From: Microbacterium lemovicicum
Lineage (GTDB): Bacteria; Actinomycetota; Actinomycetes; Actinomycetales; Microbacteriaceae
Reading direction: 5' to 3'
DNA length: 64,000 nucleotides
NCBI RefSeq assembly: GCF_003991875.1
Contig: NZ_CP031423.1
Location: 744,001 to 808,000, forward strand
The notes below the pieces were generated by a model. It saw nothing but the letters and a program-made list of their open reading frames with translations. It had not been told where the DNA came from and searched no databases. Below are positions 17,821-26,689 of this stretch, one piece after another. Positions within the stretch are counted from its first letter, which is position 1. Every line of letters starts with the position of its first letter. The position numbers and the translations under genes are program-made.

Positions 17821-18112
17821 GGGCCGGTGTGGTGAAGCCGGCGAAGGGCGGTGTGGTCACCCCGCGGGGGCCGGTGTGGTCGAGCCGGTGAGGGCGCCGT
17901 GGTCGAGCCAGAAAAGGGCGGTGTGGTTAGCCCGCGGGAGGCCGGTGTGGTCGAGCGGGGGAGGGCGCCGTGGTCGAGCCCGGCGACGCGGCGCGGTCAG
18001 CCGGCGGGCAGCCGGTGTGGTCGAGCCCGGCGACGCGGCGCGGTCAGCCGGCCGGCGACGCGGCGCGGTCAGCCGGCGGGAGAGGGCGGCGCGGTCAGCC
18101 GGCGGGGGAGAG
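17821..18112. repeat. Degenerate minisatellite of about twelve 21-26 bp units
   Basis: Units are variants of GGTGTGGTCGAGCC, GCCGTGGTCGAGCC and GGCGCGGTCAGCCGGCGGG. Units nearest the hydrolase gene are the most alike. The last one overlaps the hydrolase 3' end, including its stop codon, so the array looks like serial copies of that gene end. The units are contiguous and unlike CRISPR. The stretch holds no credible gene. Confidence 0.7.
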
Positions 18113-18877
18113 GGAGGCGGCGAAGGTGCCGACCAGCTCCGTCAGCCGCGCGGTCATGGCGGCGTCGTCGATCGTGGGGGTGCCGTCGCCGGTCTGCGGG
18201 CCGTAGTCCCCGAACGACGCGTGCGAGGCGCCGTCGATCTGGACGAGCTGGGCGTCGGCGGGCAGCGCGCCCCGGGCATCCGCGATCTTCTCCGGCGTCG
18301 ACAGCCCGTCGTCGCTGCCGCCGATGCTGAGCACCGGCAGGTCGGTGCCGGACAGGTCGTTCGCGCAGTAGCTGCCGAACAGCACCAGCCCGTCGGCGTC
18401 GCCGGCGAGCTGGCACGCCCGCACACCCCCGAGCGAGTGGCCGCCCACCATCCAGCGCTCGACACCGGGCGCGGCGTCGGTGAACGCCGAGAGCGGCCGC
18501 AGGTCGAAGAACGCGAGATTCAGCGTCGGGCGGGTGATGACGACGGTGAGGCCGTCGTCGGCGACGAGTCCGGACAGCTTCGCGGCGTAGGCGAGCGGGT
18601 CGACCTTCGCACCGGGGATGAACACCAGCCCCTCGTCACCACCGCCGGACGCGGGGGTCATGACGATCGAGTCGCCCGAATCGTCCAGCACAATCGCCGG
18701 GTCGTCGCGCACCGCTTGCAGCGGGCCGGGCTCGGCGCCCATGACGCCGATGTTGGCGTAGAGGAGGAGGGCGACGATCACCAGTACGATCAGCCCGACG
18801 AGAACAGATCCGATCCAGATCAGCACCCGCCGACCGCGCCGGCGACCGCGCGGCTCCGCCGCCCCCTCCGTCGTCAC
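18095..18877 (-). CDS. Membrane-anchored alpha/beta hydrolase
   Basis: A 260-residue protein with an N-terminal cytoplasmic Arg-rich start, one membrane helix (residues about 18-42) and an outside alpha/beta-hydrolase domain. VFIPGAKVDPLAYAAKLSGL forms the oxyanion region, GGHSLGGVRA carries the nucleophilic Ser, PVLSIGGSDDGL has the likely acidic residue and GASHASFGDYG the His, so the triad is complete. The substrate is unknown. GTG 18877 overlaps the mtlD stop (GTGA), making it the last gene of the mannitol operon; the link to mannitol use is unclear. The C-terminal SLSPAG and the stop lie inside the minisatellite, so the end may vary between strains. Confidence 0.82.
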   Translation of the reverse strand: MTTEGAAEPRGRRRGRRVLIWIGSVLVGLIVLVIVALLLYANIGVMGAEPGPLQAVRDDPAIVLDDSGDSIVMTPASGGGDEGLVFIPGAKVDPLAYAAKLSGLVADDGLTVVITRPTLNLAFFDLRPLSAFTDAAPGVERWMVGGHSLGGVRACQLAGDADGLVLFGSYCANDLSGTDLPVLSIGGSDDGLSTPEKIADARGALPADAQLVQIDGASHASFGDYGPQTGDGTPTIDDAAMTARLTELVGTFAASLSPAG

Positions 18878-20025
18878 GCCAGCTCGGCCTGTCGCGCCGC
18901 GACGACGGCCTCCACCTGCGAGAAGAGCGGATGCTGCGGCTCCAGCCCCGTGACGGCGGCGGTGAAGGTCGCGGCATCCTGTTCGCGGATCTGCCGCTGC
19001 AGATCGACCGACTGCGCGTCCTCGTCGTCATCGAACGCGAGCGCGGCGCCCATCGCTCCGACCAGCGCGGCGGTGTCCAGTCCGCGCTCGGCGGCCTCGG
19101 CGGCGGGACCGACGAAGCGCTCGTGCCGCGACAGCTTGCGCAGCGGCTGGCGCCCCACCCGCCAGACGGTGTCGGGCAGAAGCGGGTTCGCGAAGCGGCG
19201 CAGGATCGTCGCCCGGTACTCGGCCTGGGTGACGGGGTCGAGCTCGTGCTTGGCCACGAGCAGGGCCGACGTCTCCTCGAGCACAGCCTCGACCTGGGCG
19301 GCGATCGTCGGCTCGGCGAGGGCATCCGAGATCTTCTCGACCCCCGCGAGCGCGCCGAAGTACGCCGTCGTGGCGTGCCCGGTGTTGACGGTGAAGAGCT
19401 TCCGCTCGATGTAGGGCTCGAGGTCGTCGACGAAGTGCGCGCCGGGGATCGACGGCGGGTCGTCGCCGAAGGGCGGGCGCTCGATCGCCCACTCGTAGAA
19501 CGGCTCGACGGTGACGTCAACGCCGCCGCCCTCGGGCTGCCCCGGCACGATGCGGTCGACTGCGGTGTTGGCGAAGACCGCCCGGCCGGACAGCTCCGGC
19601 CAGTCGTCGCCGGCGAGCTCGACGATCGCGTCGCGCAGGATGTCGGTGGCGTTGATGGCGTTCTCGCACGCCATCACCTGCAGCGGCCGCGACTGCAGGT
19701 CGCGCAGCGCGAGCGCCGCCACGATGTGCGGCGCGACGAACTTGAGGATCGTCGGGCCGACGGCGGTCGTGACGATGTCGGCTGTCGAGATCTCGTCGAC
19801 GACCTTTCCGGGCTCCTCCGCGCTGTTGACGGCGCGGAAGCCGGTCACGACGGTGTCGCCGCCGCCCTCGCCGACCGCGTGGACGGTGTACTCGGAGGCC
19901 GCGTTGATCGCGTCGACGAGCGGCGCGGCGACGTCCGAGAAGACCAGCTCGTAGCCGCCCTCGTGCAGCAGCAGGCCGACGAAGCCGCGGCCGATGTTGC
20001 CGGCGCCGAAGTGGACCGCCTTCAT
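18874..20025 (-). CDS. mtlD: Mannitol-1-phosphate 5-dehydrogenase
   Basis: Oxidises mannitol-1-phosphate to fructose-6-phosphate with NAD. The N-terminus MKAVHFGAGNIGRGFVG is the NAD-binding signature of the polyol-specific long-chain family. ACENAINATD and the C-terminal catalytic stretch KLFTVNTGHATTAYFG follow. Length 383 aa is normal. Start ATG 20025 overlaps the mtlF stop by one base (TGATG), and its stop overlaps the hydrolase gene. Confidence 0.96.
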   Translation of the reverse strand: MKAVHFGAGNIGRGFVGLLLHEGGYELVFSDVAAPLVDAINAASEYTVHAVGEGGGDTVVTGFRAVNSAEEPGKVVDEISTADIVTTAVGPTILKFVAPHIVAALALRDLQSRPLQVMACENAINATDILRDAIVELAGDDWPELSGRAVFANTAVDRIVPGQPEGGGVDVTVEPFYEWAIERPPFGDDPPSIPGAHFVDDLEPYIERKLFTVNTGHATTAYFGALAGVEKISDALAEPTIAAQVEAVLEETSALLVAKHELDPVTQAEYRATILRRFANPLLPDTVWRVGRQPLRKLSRHERFVGPAAEAAERGLDTAALVGAMGAALAFDDDEDAQSVDLQRQIREQDAATFTAAVTGLEPQHPLFSQVEAVVAARQAELA

Positions 20026-20462
20026 CAGACGCCCGCGGCCGACACCAGCGCGAACAGCTCTTCCGGCGTCTGCGCCTGCTTCAGCTTGGCGACCTCGTCC
20101 TCGTCGGAGAACAGGATCGCGATCTGCGACAGGATCTCGAGGTGCTCGTCGCCCTTGCCGGCGATGCCGACGACGAAGGTGACGGGCTCGCCGCCCCAGT
20201 CCACGCCGCCGTCGTAGCGGACGACCGACAGGGCGGACTCGAGGATCGCGGCCTTCGTCTCGTTGGTGCCGTGGGGGATGGCGAGCTCGTTGCCCATGTA
20301 GGTCGAGACGGTCACCTCGCGCTGCTGCATCGCGTCGAAGTACGCGCTGGTGACGGCGCCGACGGACTCGAGGATGTCGGCGGCCTCCTTCATCGCCTCT
20401 TCGCGGGAAGCTCCGCCCGAGTGGATCCGGACCTGGCCGAGGCTCAGGACATCACGTGCCAT
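20025..20462 (-). CDS. mtlF: PTS mannitol transporter subunit EIIA
   Basis: Takes phosphate from HPr and passes it to the EIIB domain of MtlA. The 145-residue chain is a fructose/mannitol-type EIIA with the active-site motif ELAIPHGTNE (His64). ATG 20462 has AAAGG upstream at good spacing. It lies 103 bases after mtlA; the gap holds a strong hairpin and the 16-bp palindrome GGATGCCGCGGCATCC (20483-20498). Confidence 0.94.
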   Translation of the reverse strand: MARDVLSLGQVRIHSGGASREEAMKEAADILESVGAVTSAYFDAMQQREVTVSTYMGNELAIPHGTNETKAAILESALSVVRYDGGVDWGGEPVTFVVGIAGKGDEHLEILSQIAILFSDEDEVAKLKQAQTPEELFALVSAAGV

Positions 20463-20515
20463 GGTGTCGCCTTTCATTGGGTGGATGCCGCGGCATCCGC
20501 TTCTCACGGAGATGA

Positions 20516-20553
20516 CTGCGGGGCCGGGGGCGTCTCGCCGCCCGGCCCCGCAG
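20516..20553 (-). terminator. Intercistronic hairpin between mtlA and mtlF
   Basis: CTGCGGGGCCGGG pairs perfectly with its complement over 13 bp, and the loop (GGCG...CGCC) can pair further. It lies just past the mtlA stop and has no U tract. It could attenuate transcription or protect mtlA mRNA rather than end the operon. Confidence 0.55.
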
Positions 20554-20565
20554 CGATGTCATCTT

Positions 20566-22236
20566 CTATGCACCATCCTGGTGCTGGTCGCGGACCAGGT
20601 CCACGACCTCTTCGTACTTCGGGGAATTCATGAAGTTGTCCACCGAGACATGGATGGCCTCAGGGGACTTCTGACGTGCCCGATCGGTGAGCTGGTTCTG
20701 CGTGATGATGAGGTCGGCGCTGCCGTCGAGGTTCGCGATCGCCTGGTTGACGACCGTGACGCCCTCGATGCCCGCCTTCTTCATCTTGTTGCGCAGGACG
20801 CTCGCGCCCATCGCTGACGAGCCCATGCCCGCGTCGCACGCGAAGACGATGCTGCGCACCTGCTTGGTGGTCAGCAGACCGCCGTCTTCACGACCGCCGG
20901 ACGCGGCCTGCGTCTCGAGCTTGTCGAGCGCCGAGTCCGCGTCGCGCTCGGCGGCGTCGTCCCGTCCGCGAGAGGAGCGGAGCGCGTCCATGGCCACAGA
21001 CGCCTTGCCCTTGTTCGCCTCGGTCTGCGCGATCGCGGCACCGAACGAGTCGCCCTCGGCGAGCAGATCGCGCTTGCGCGAGGCCCTCAGGATGACAGCG
21101 GCCACCAGGAAGCTGACCGCCGCGGCGAGGACCACCGACAGGTAGACGACGACGAGGTTGCCCACGCCGGGTCCGATGCCGGCGGCGCTCACGGCGATGA
21201 TGCTGCCGGGAGCCGCGGGGAAGGCCAGACCTCCGCCGAGCAGCGCGTTGGTGGCGACACCGGTCGCACCGCCCGCGATGAGCGCGAGGATGGTCATGGG
21301 CTTGGCCAGCGCGTACGGGAAGTAGATCTCGTGGATGCCGCCGAAGAACTGGATCACGATCGCGCCGGGGGCGGATGCCTTCGCGGCGCCGACTCCGAAG
21401 AACGTGAACGCCAGCAGCAGACCCAGACCGGGGCCGGGGTTGGCCTCGATGAGGAACAGGATCGACTTGCCGGTGTCGGCGGCCTGCTCGATGCCGAGCG
21501 GGGTGAAGACACCGTGGTTGATGGCGTTGTTGAGGAACAGCACCTTCGCGGGCTCGACGATGATCGACAGCAGCGGGAGCAGGCCGAGCGAGACGAGCCA
21601 GGCCACCGCGGCGCCGAGCACCGTGGAGATGCCGAGCATGATCGGTCCGAACACGAAGAAGCCGATGATGGCCAGGATCATGCCGAGGATGCCGGCGGAG
21701 AAGTTGTTCACCAGCATCTCGAAGCCGGGCTTGATCTTGCCGTCCCAGATGCGGTCCATCTGCTTGGTGGCGTAGGCCGCGATCGGGCCCATGATCATCG
21801 CGCCGAGGAACATCGGGATGTCGGTGCCGACGATGACGCCCATCACGGCGATGGTCGCGACGACCCCACCGCGCTCGCCGTAGACCATGCGGCCGGCGGT
21901 GTTGGCGATGAGGAGCGGCAGGAGGTAGGTGACCATCGGGCCGACGAGGCCCACGTAGGCGCTGACGTCACCGGCAGCGAGCTGCGTCATGGCGCCGTTC
22001 CAGCCGATGACGGCCGGGTCGCCGCCACCGCCGATGATCTCGGCCACGGGTGCCCAGTGCCAGCCGAAGGGGCTGTTGGCACCGAAGAAGCCGGCCGGGA
22101 TGAAGAGCATCGTGATGAAGCCCCAGGCGATGAACGCCGCGATGTTGGGCATGATCATGCCCGAGAGGAATGTGCCGAAGCGCTGGACCGCGACGCGCGC
22201 GCCCCCGGGCTTCTTCGTGGCTGACGCCGTCGTCAT
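20566..22236 (-). CDS. mtlA: PTS mannitol transporter subunit EIICB
   Basis: Membrane permease and phosphotransferase importing mannitol as mannitol-1-phosphate. Residues about 1-345 are the EIIC domain (GTFLSGMIMPNIAAFIAWG, and the glutamate loop GGIHEIYFPYAL). A linker follows, and the C-terminal EIIB domain carries the phosphocysteine in FACDAGMGSSAMGAS. There is no fused EIIA, which is encoded by mtlF. Length 556 aa. ATG 22236 has AAGGAG eight bases upstream and overlaps the ptsI stop (ATGA). Confidence 0.95.
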   Translation of the reverse strand: MTTASATKKPGGARVAVQRFGTFLSGMIMPNIAAFIAWGFITMLFIPAGFFGANSPFGWHWAPVAEIIGGGGDPAVIGWNGAMTQLAAGDVSAYVGLVGPMVTYLLPLLIANTAGRMVYGERGGVVATIAVMGVIVGTDIPMFLGAMIMGPIAAYATKQMDRIWDGKIKPGFEMLVNNFSAGILGMILAIIGFFVFGPIMLGISTVLGAAVAWLVSLGLLPLLSIIVEPAKVLFLNNAINHGVFTPLGIEQAADTGKSILFLIEANPGPGLGLLLAFTFFGVGAAKASAPGAIVIQFFGGIHEIYFPYALAKPMTILALIAGGATGVATNALLGGGLAFPAAPGSIIAVSAAGIGPGVGNLVVVYLSVVLAAAVSFLVAAVILRASRKRDLLAEGDSFGAAIAQTEANKGKASVAMDALRSSRGRDDAAERDADSALDKLETQAASGGREDGGLLTTKQVRSIVFACDAGMGSSAMGASVLRNKMKKAGIEGVTVVNQAIANLDGSADLIITQNQLTDRARQKSPEAIHVSVDNFMNSPKYEEVVDLVRDQHQDGA

Positions 22237-23939
22237 TGCTGTGTCTCCTTCGATTCCGGGGTGTCTCCCTCAGCGGGAGGGTTCTCGTGGGCGGCAGCGG
22301 CTTGCGCCGCCGACCGTGCCCCCGCCGCGTCGTCCGCGGAGAGGGCGGCCTCGGCGATGACTCGGGCATCGTCGAGGGTGTGCTGCAGAAGAGTGGCCCG
22401 CACGTCGGCGAGAGCGGTGGGCGCCATGGACAGGGATGTTGCACCGAGGCCGACGAGCACGACGGCCAGCAGAGGATCTGCGGCGGCCTCGCCGCAGATC
22501 CCGACCGGCTTGCCGAGCGCGCGCCCCGCGGCGCCCACCTCACGGATGAGTCGGAGGACGGCGGGATGCCACGGGTCCTGGAAGCCGGCGACGGAGCCCA
22601 GGAGGCGGTCGGCGGCCAGGGTGTACTGGGTGAGGTCGTTCGTTCCGATCGAGGCGAAGTCGGCGTGCTTCAGCACGCGATCGGCCAGGAGCGCGGAGGA
22701 CGGCACCTCGACCATGACGCCGGCGGTCTTGATGCCGTAGTCGCGGGCCAGGGCGGTGAAGTACGTCGTCTCCTCCACCGTGGCCACCATCGGCGCCATC
22801 ACCCACAGATCGGCCGCGGTCGCCGCATCCGCCTGCGCCAACGCGGTGAGCTGTTCGCGGAGGATGTCCTCGCTGGCGCGCAGGGCGCGGATGCCGCGGA
22901 GCCCCAGCGCGGGGTTCTCCTCGTGCGCGTCATTGAGGAAGGCGAGCGGCTTGTCGGCGCCGGCGTCCAGCACGCGCACGACGACCTTCTTGCCGGGGAA
23001 GGCCGCGAGAAGCTGCGTGTACGACTCCCGCTGCTGCTCGACCGTGGGTGCCTGGTTGGCGCTGAGGAACAGGAACTCGGTGCGGAACAGGCCCACGCCC
23101 TCCGCTCCCAGGGCCACGGCCTCGGCGGCGCCCTCGGGCTTGCCCAGGTTGGCGAGCAGGGGGACGGCGGTGCCGTCGGCCAGGGCGCCGTCGGTGATCG
23201 GCGCGGTCGCCGCCGACGCGCGGTCGGCGGCGCGGTTCGCGGCCTGGCTGAGCTCGTCGGCGCTCGGCTCGACCGTGACGACGCCCTTCGCGGCATCCAC
23301 GATCACGGTCTGTCCGTCGAGGAGGCCCTTGGCCTCCACCGCACCCACCACGGCGACGATCGACTTCTCGCGGGCGAGGATCGCCGTGTGCGACGTCGGT
23401 CCACCCTCGGTGGTGATGAGGGCCAGCACCTTGTCGAGGTCGAGGAGGGCGGTGTCGGCCGGCGCGAGGTCTTTCGCGACCAGGACGAACGGATGCCCCG
23501 GGTCGGGCACGCCGGGGGCGGCGACGCCCCGCAGCCGCGCGATCACGCGCTGGGCGACGTCGTCGAGGTCGGCGGCGCGCTCGCCCAGGTAGCCGCCCAT
23601 GGCGGTGAGGGTGTCGCGGAACGTCGCGAACGCGTCGAACACCGCCCATTCGGCGGTGCGGCCCTGCGCGATGCGCGCGGCGATCTCGTCGGCGAGGCTC
23701 GGGTCCTCCGCCATCATCGCCTGCGCCTCCAGGACGTCCTGCGCCGCGCCGCCCGCCTGTGCTCCGCGGGCCTCGAGCTCGCGCGCGACGGCGGCGACGG
23801 CGTCCGTCACGCGGGCCGTCTCCTCGTCGGGCGTCGCGGTGCTCGGTGCGTCGCTCGGAGCCGGCAGCGGCTCCGCCATCCGGGCGACCGGTCCCTGGGC
23901 CACGCCCAGTCCGATGCCCACGCCTCTCAGCTCTGCCAT
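22233..23939 (-). CDS. ptsI: Phosphoenolpyruvate-protein phosphotransferase (PTS enzyme I)
   Basis: General PTS enzyme that moves phosphate from PEP to HPr. 568 residues. Active-site motif GGPTSHTAILARE with His184. The PEP-binding TIM barrel has FRTEFLFL, GIRALRAS, MVEVPSSALLADR, SIGTNDLTQYTLA and the C-terminal VGICGEAAADP with its Cys. ATG 23939 has a strong AAGGAGG; an upstream extension is not supported. It follows ptsH by 25 bases and is coupled to mtlA by a 4-base overlap. Ala-rich tail. Confidence 0.96.
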   Translation of the reverse strand: MAELRGVGIGLGVAQGPVARMAEPLPAPSDAPSTATPDEETARVTDAVAAVARELEARGAQAGGAAQDVLEAQAMMAEDPSLADEIAARIAQGRTAEWAVFDAFATFRDTLTAMGGYLGERAADLDDVAQRVIARLRGVAAPGVPDPGHPFVLVAKDLAPADTALLDLDKVLALITTEGGPTSHTAILAREKSIVAVVGAVEAKGLLDGQTVIVDAAKGVVTVEPSADELSQAANRAADRASAATAPITDGALADGTAVPLLANLGKPEGAAEAVALGAEGVGLFRTEFLFLSANQAPTVEQQRESYTQLLAAFPGKKVVVRVLDAGADKPLAFLNDAHEENPALGLRGIRALRASEDILREQLTALAQADAATAADLWVMAPMVATVEETTYFTALARDYGIKTAGVMVEVPSSALLADRVLKHADFASIGTNDLTQYTLAADRLLGSVAGFQDPWHPAVLRLIREVGAAGRALGKPVGICGEAAADPLLAVVLVGLGATSLSMAPTALADVRATLLQHTLDDARVIAEAALSADDAAGARSAAQAAAAHENPPAEGDTPESKETQQ

Positions 23940-23964
23940 CGTCCGTCCTCCTTCTCGCGTGATC

Positions 23965-24240
23965 TCACGCTGCGTCGTGGTCGGTGGTGAGGAGCTCGGC
24001 AAGCCTGTCGAGCACCGTCTCCGCGTCGTCTCCGTCGGCAGTCAGGGTGACGTAGTCGCCCTGCTCGACACCGAGGGCGATGACCCCGAGGATGCTGGCG
24101 GCGTTGATCGGCGCACCCGCATCCTTCGCGACGGTGACGGGGATGCCGGAATCCTTCGCGGCCTGCGCGAACATCTTCGCCGGGCGGGCGTGCAGCCCAT
24201 GGGCGGAGCCGATCCGCACGGTGCGGGTGAGCTGGGGCAT
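23965..24240 (-). CDS. ptsH: Phosphocarrier protein HPr
   Basis: Small phosphocarrier (91 aa) of the PTS. The phosphorylated histidine is His17 in GLHARPAK (His15 in standard numbering). INAASILGVIALGV keeps the Ser (position 49) that HPr kinase modifies in Firmicutes; a kinase is not expected in actinobacteria. Start has GAGAGGA upstream. It lies between the orphan EIIB and ptsI in one transcription unit. Confidence 0.96.
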   Translation of the reverse strand: MPQLTRTVRIGSAHGLHARPAKMFAQAAKDSGIPVTVAKDAGAPINAASILGVIALGVEQGDYVTLTADGDDAETVLDRLAELLTTDHDAA

Positions 24241-24271
24241 GTCCGTGTCCTCTCGTCGTTGCAGTGGTGGG

Positions 24272-24598
24272 TCAGGATCCGGCGGCGAGCTGTCCGCCCG
24301 CGACCGCGTCGCGGACGAGGCTCAGCGTCCTCGACCCGTCCAGATCCGTGAAGATGTCGGGCGGCAGGAGCACCACCGTGGTTCCCCGGGCCGCGGCATC
24401 CCGTTCGATGCGGGGGAGCGCATGCGACAGGTGCGGTCCGACGAGGACCACGTCCGCGGAATCGAGATCGATCGGAAGAGAGAGCTCGGTGCCGGCGGAG
24501 GCGCTGTACGGCAGACCCCGTTCGTGCGCGGCACGCCGCACACGCTGAGCGACGAACGTACTGGACGCTCCCGCTCCACAGACCACAAGGATCCTCAT
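24272..24598 (-). CDS. Orphan PTS EIIB, lactose/chitobiose type
   Basis: A 108-residue EIIB domain of the lactose/cellobiose/chitobiose fold. ILVVCGAGASSTFVAQ carries the phosphocysteine Cys7, and VVLVGPHLSHAL matches the GPQV region of that family. ATG 24598 has GGAGG seven bases upstream. It is the first gene of the PTS operon, but MtlA already has its own EIIB of a different type, and no matching EIIC or EIIA is seen. It may serve a transporter elsewhere or signal to the divergent PRD regulator. Both are inference. Confidence 0.85.
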   Translation of the reverse strand: MRILVVCGAGASSTFVAQRVRRAAHERGLPYSASAGTELSLPIDLDSADVVLVGPHLSHALPRIERDAAARGTTVVLLPPDIFTDLDGSRTLSLVRDAVAGGQLAAGS

Positions 24599-24617
24599 CG
24601 ACCCGCCTCCTGCGTCC

Positions 24618-24646
24618 ATTGTTGTGAATCGGCTGAGAGTGGACAA
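24618..24646 (-). promoter_or_regulatory. Promoter of the PTS operon with an overlapping inverted repeat
   Basis: TTGTCC and AACAAT are 17 bases apart on the minus strand, a standard spacing, and end about 20 bases before the EIIB start. GTTGT and ACAAC form an inverted repeat over the same interval, a possible operator for the divergently encoded regulator. Confidence 0.5.
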
Positions 24647-24754
24647 CCAGGGTGGTTTCCGCCCCCGCGGAATGCCGGGGCGTGGGGCGGCCGTCGCGTG
24701 CGGCTGCCGTGATTGACTGGGGGCGGCGCGATGCGCGCCCTTGCGGAGGACGAC

Positions 24755-26680
24755 GTGACCAGAGCGCGGCAGGATCGCCTGCTCGGCATCCTCGCCCGCG
24801 ACGGATCCTGGGCCACCGCCGCCACCCTGGCGGACGCCCTCGGGGTGACGCCCCGCAGCATCCGCTCCTATGTCACCGCCGTCAATGCGCGCGTCGTCCC
24901 GGGCGGTTCAGCCATCGAATCGGGACCGCAGGGCTACCGCGCGGGCGCCGAGGCGGGTGCCGCCCTGCGCGCCGGTGCCGGCGGCGAGAGCGGCACGCCG
25001 CGCGATCGCCTCCACCGGGTCGTGCGCTCGCTGCTGGACGCCCCCGACGGCGTCGACGTGCACGAGACGGCGGAGCGGCTCCACGTCAGCACGGCGACCG
25101 TCGACGCCGACCTGGCCCGCGTGCGTGCGCTGCTGGGCGGCACCGAGCTCACCCTCGAGCGCTCCGCCGACCGCGCGCGCCTGCGCGGCACCGAGATGGC
25201 GCAGCGGCGACTGCTGAGCAGGCTCGCCCACGACGAGATGGATGCCGGGTCGTTCGACCTCGGCGCGCTGCGCCGCACGCTCGGCGAGGGGTCGGTCGGC
25301 GCCCAGGCCTTCGGTCCGTTCAAGACCGACCTCGTGGCCGAGCTCGGCGCGCTGGGCTACTTCGTCAACGAGATCGGCATCTCCGACGTCGTCATGCACA
25401 TCGCCATCGCCGCCGACCGGGTGGCCCGCGACCGCGGCCTCGAGGGCGGCGCGTCGGCCGAGCGCCCCGCCCAGAGCGAGGTGGGGGAGATCATCGCGCG
25501 CCTCGCCGTCCGCCACCTCGGCGTGGAGCTCGGTCCCGGCGACCGCCAGCACCTTGCGACGCTGGTGCTGACGCGCGTGGTCGCGCCCGGCGCCGGCGAC
25601 CCGGTCGACGACGCCCGCGCCCGGCTCGAACCCGATGTGGAGAAGGCGGTCCGCGAGGTCGTCGAGCGCGCCGCGGGGCAGTTCCTCGTCGACATCGCCC
25701 ACGAGGACTTCATCCTGCGCCTCGCCCTGCACGTGCAGAACCTCCTGCACCGCTCGCGCGAGCAGGCGTGGTCGCGCAATCCGCTCACGCGCTCGCTGAA
25801 GTCGACGTACCCGATGATCTTCGAGGTGGCGGTCTACATCGCCAGCGGTCTGAACGAGAGCCTCGGCATCCCGCTGCTCGACGACGAGATCGCCTACATC
25901 GCCATGCACGTGGGCGGCCGGCTCGAGCGCAGCAGGCAGGCCGACCAGCTCCTCACCGCGACGATCGTGTGCCCGGGCTACTACGAGCTGCACGAGCTTC
26001 TGCGCTCGTCGGTCGACCGCTCCCTCGGCCAGGCGATCGAGGTCACCGGCGTCGAGACGCGGGTGGACCCGGACTGGGGCTCGATCGACACCGATCTCGT
26101 GCTCACGACGATCGACCCCGCCGTCGCCGGCGACCGCATCGTGCGCATCCAGCCGTTCCTCACGGAATCGGACGTCGAGCGGGTGCAGGCCGCCGCCGGG
26201 CGCATCCGCCGGGCACGAAGGCTCGCGAGACTCCGGACGGAGCTCGAGCGCTACTTCGACCCGCACGCGTTCGTGCACGGGCTGGAGCCGGGGGAGGATG
26301 CCGCCATCCGGCGTCTGGGGTCGCTGCTGGTCGCCCGCGGCGTGATCGACGACGACTACGTCGAGCGCGCCCTCCAGCGGGAGCAGCTCTCCTCCACAGC
26401 CTTCACCGAGGCGCTCGCCGTCCCCCACGCCATGGGGATGACGGCCACGCGCACGGAGATCGCGATCGGCATCGCCGACCCGTCGATCCCCTGGGGCGAG
26501 GGCCGGGTGCAGGTGGTCGCGCTGGTGGCGTTCTCCGAGACCGACCGCGAGGCGTTCCAGACCGTCTTCGAGCAGTTCGTCGAGGTCTTCTCCGAGCGCG
26601 AGAGCGTGCAGCGGATCGTCCGGCGGGCGACCGACTTCGCCGGCTTCCTCGACGAGCTCGTCGCCGTCATCGACGGCTGA
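24755..26680 (+). CDS. PRD-containing transcriptional regulator with EIIA domain (MtlR/BglG type)
   Basis: A 641-residue activator or antiterminator controlled by PTS phosphorylation. Domains in order: N-terminal helix-turn-helix (QDRLLGILARDGSWATAATL, about 1-60), a second HTH near 85-140 (HETAERLHVSTATVDADL), two PRD domains with conserved His (FVNEIGISDVVMHIAIAADR; IASGLNESLGIPLLDDEI), an EIIB-like segment with TATIVCPGYYELHELL, and a C-terminal EIIA-Mtl/Fru domain with ALAVPHAMGM. GTG 24755 follows GGAGGACGAC; an ATG at 24731 would add eight residues. Divergent from the mannitol PTS operon, it is the natural candidate to control it. Confidence 0.88.
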   Translation: MTRARQDRLLGILARDGSWATAATLADALGVTPRSIRSYVTAVNARVVPGGSAIESGPQGYRAGAEAGAALRAGAGGESGTPRDRLHRVVRSLLDAPDGVDVHETAERLHVSTATVDADLARVRALLGGTELTLERSADRARLRGTEMAQRRLLSRLAHDEMDAGSFDLGALRRTLGEGSVGAQAFGPFKTDLVAELGALGYFVNEIGISDVVMHIAIAADRVARDRGLEGGASAERPAQSEVGEIIARLAVRHLGVELGPGDRQHLATLVLTRVVAPGAGDPVDDARARLEPDVEKAVREVVERAAGQFLVDIAHEDFILRLALHVQNLLHRSREQAWSRNPLTRSLKSTYPMIFEVAVYIASGLNESLGIPLLDDEIAYIAMHVGGRLERSRQADQLLTATIVCPGYYELHELLRSSVDRSLGQAIEVTGVETRVDPDWGSIDTDLVLTTIDPAVAGDRIVRIQPFLTESDVERVQAAAGRIRRARRLARLRTELERYFDPHAFVHGLEPGEDAAIRRLGSLLVARGVIDDDYVERALQREQLSSTAFTEALAVPHAMGMTATRTEIAIGIADPSIPWGEGRVQVVALVAFSETDREAFQTVFEQFVEVFSERESVQRIVRRATDFAGFLDELVAVIDG

Positions 26681-26689
26681 GCCGCAGGG

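Noticed and set aside
17821..18112. CRISPR array
   Set aside because: Units are contiguous and degenerate, with no unique spacers of even length and no cas genes.
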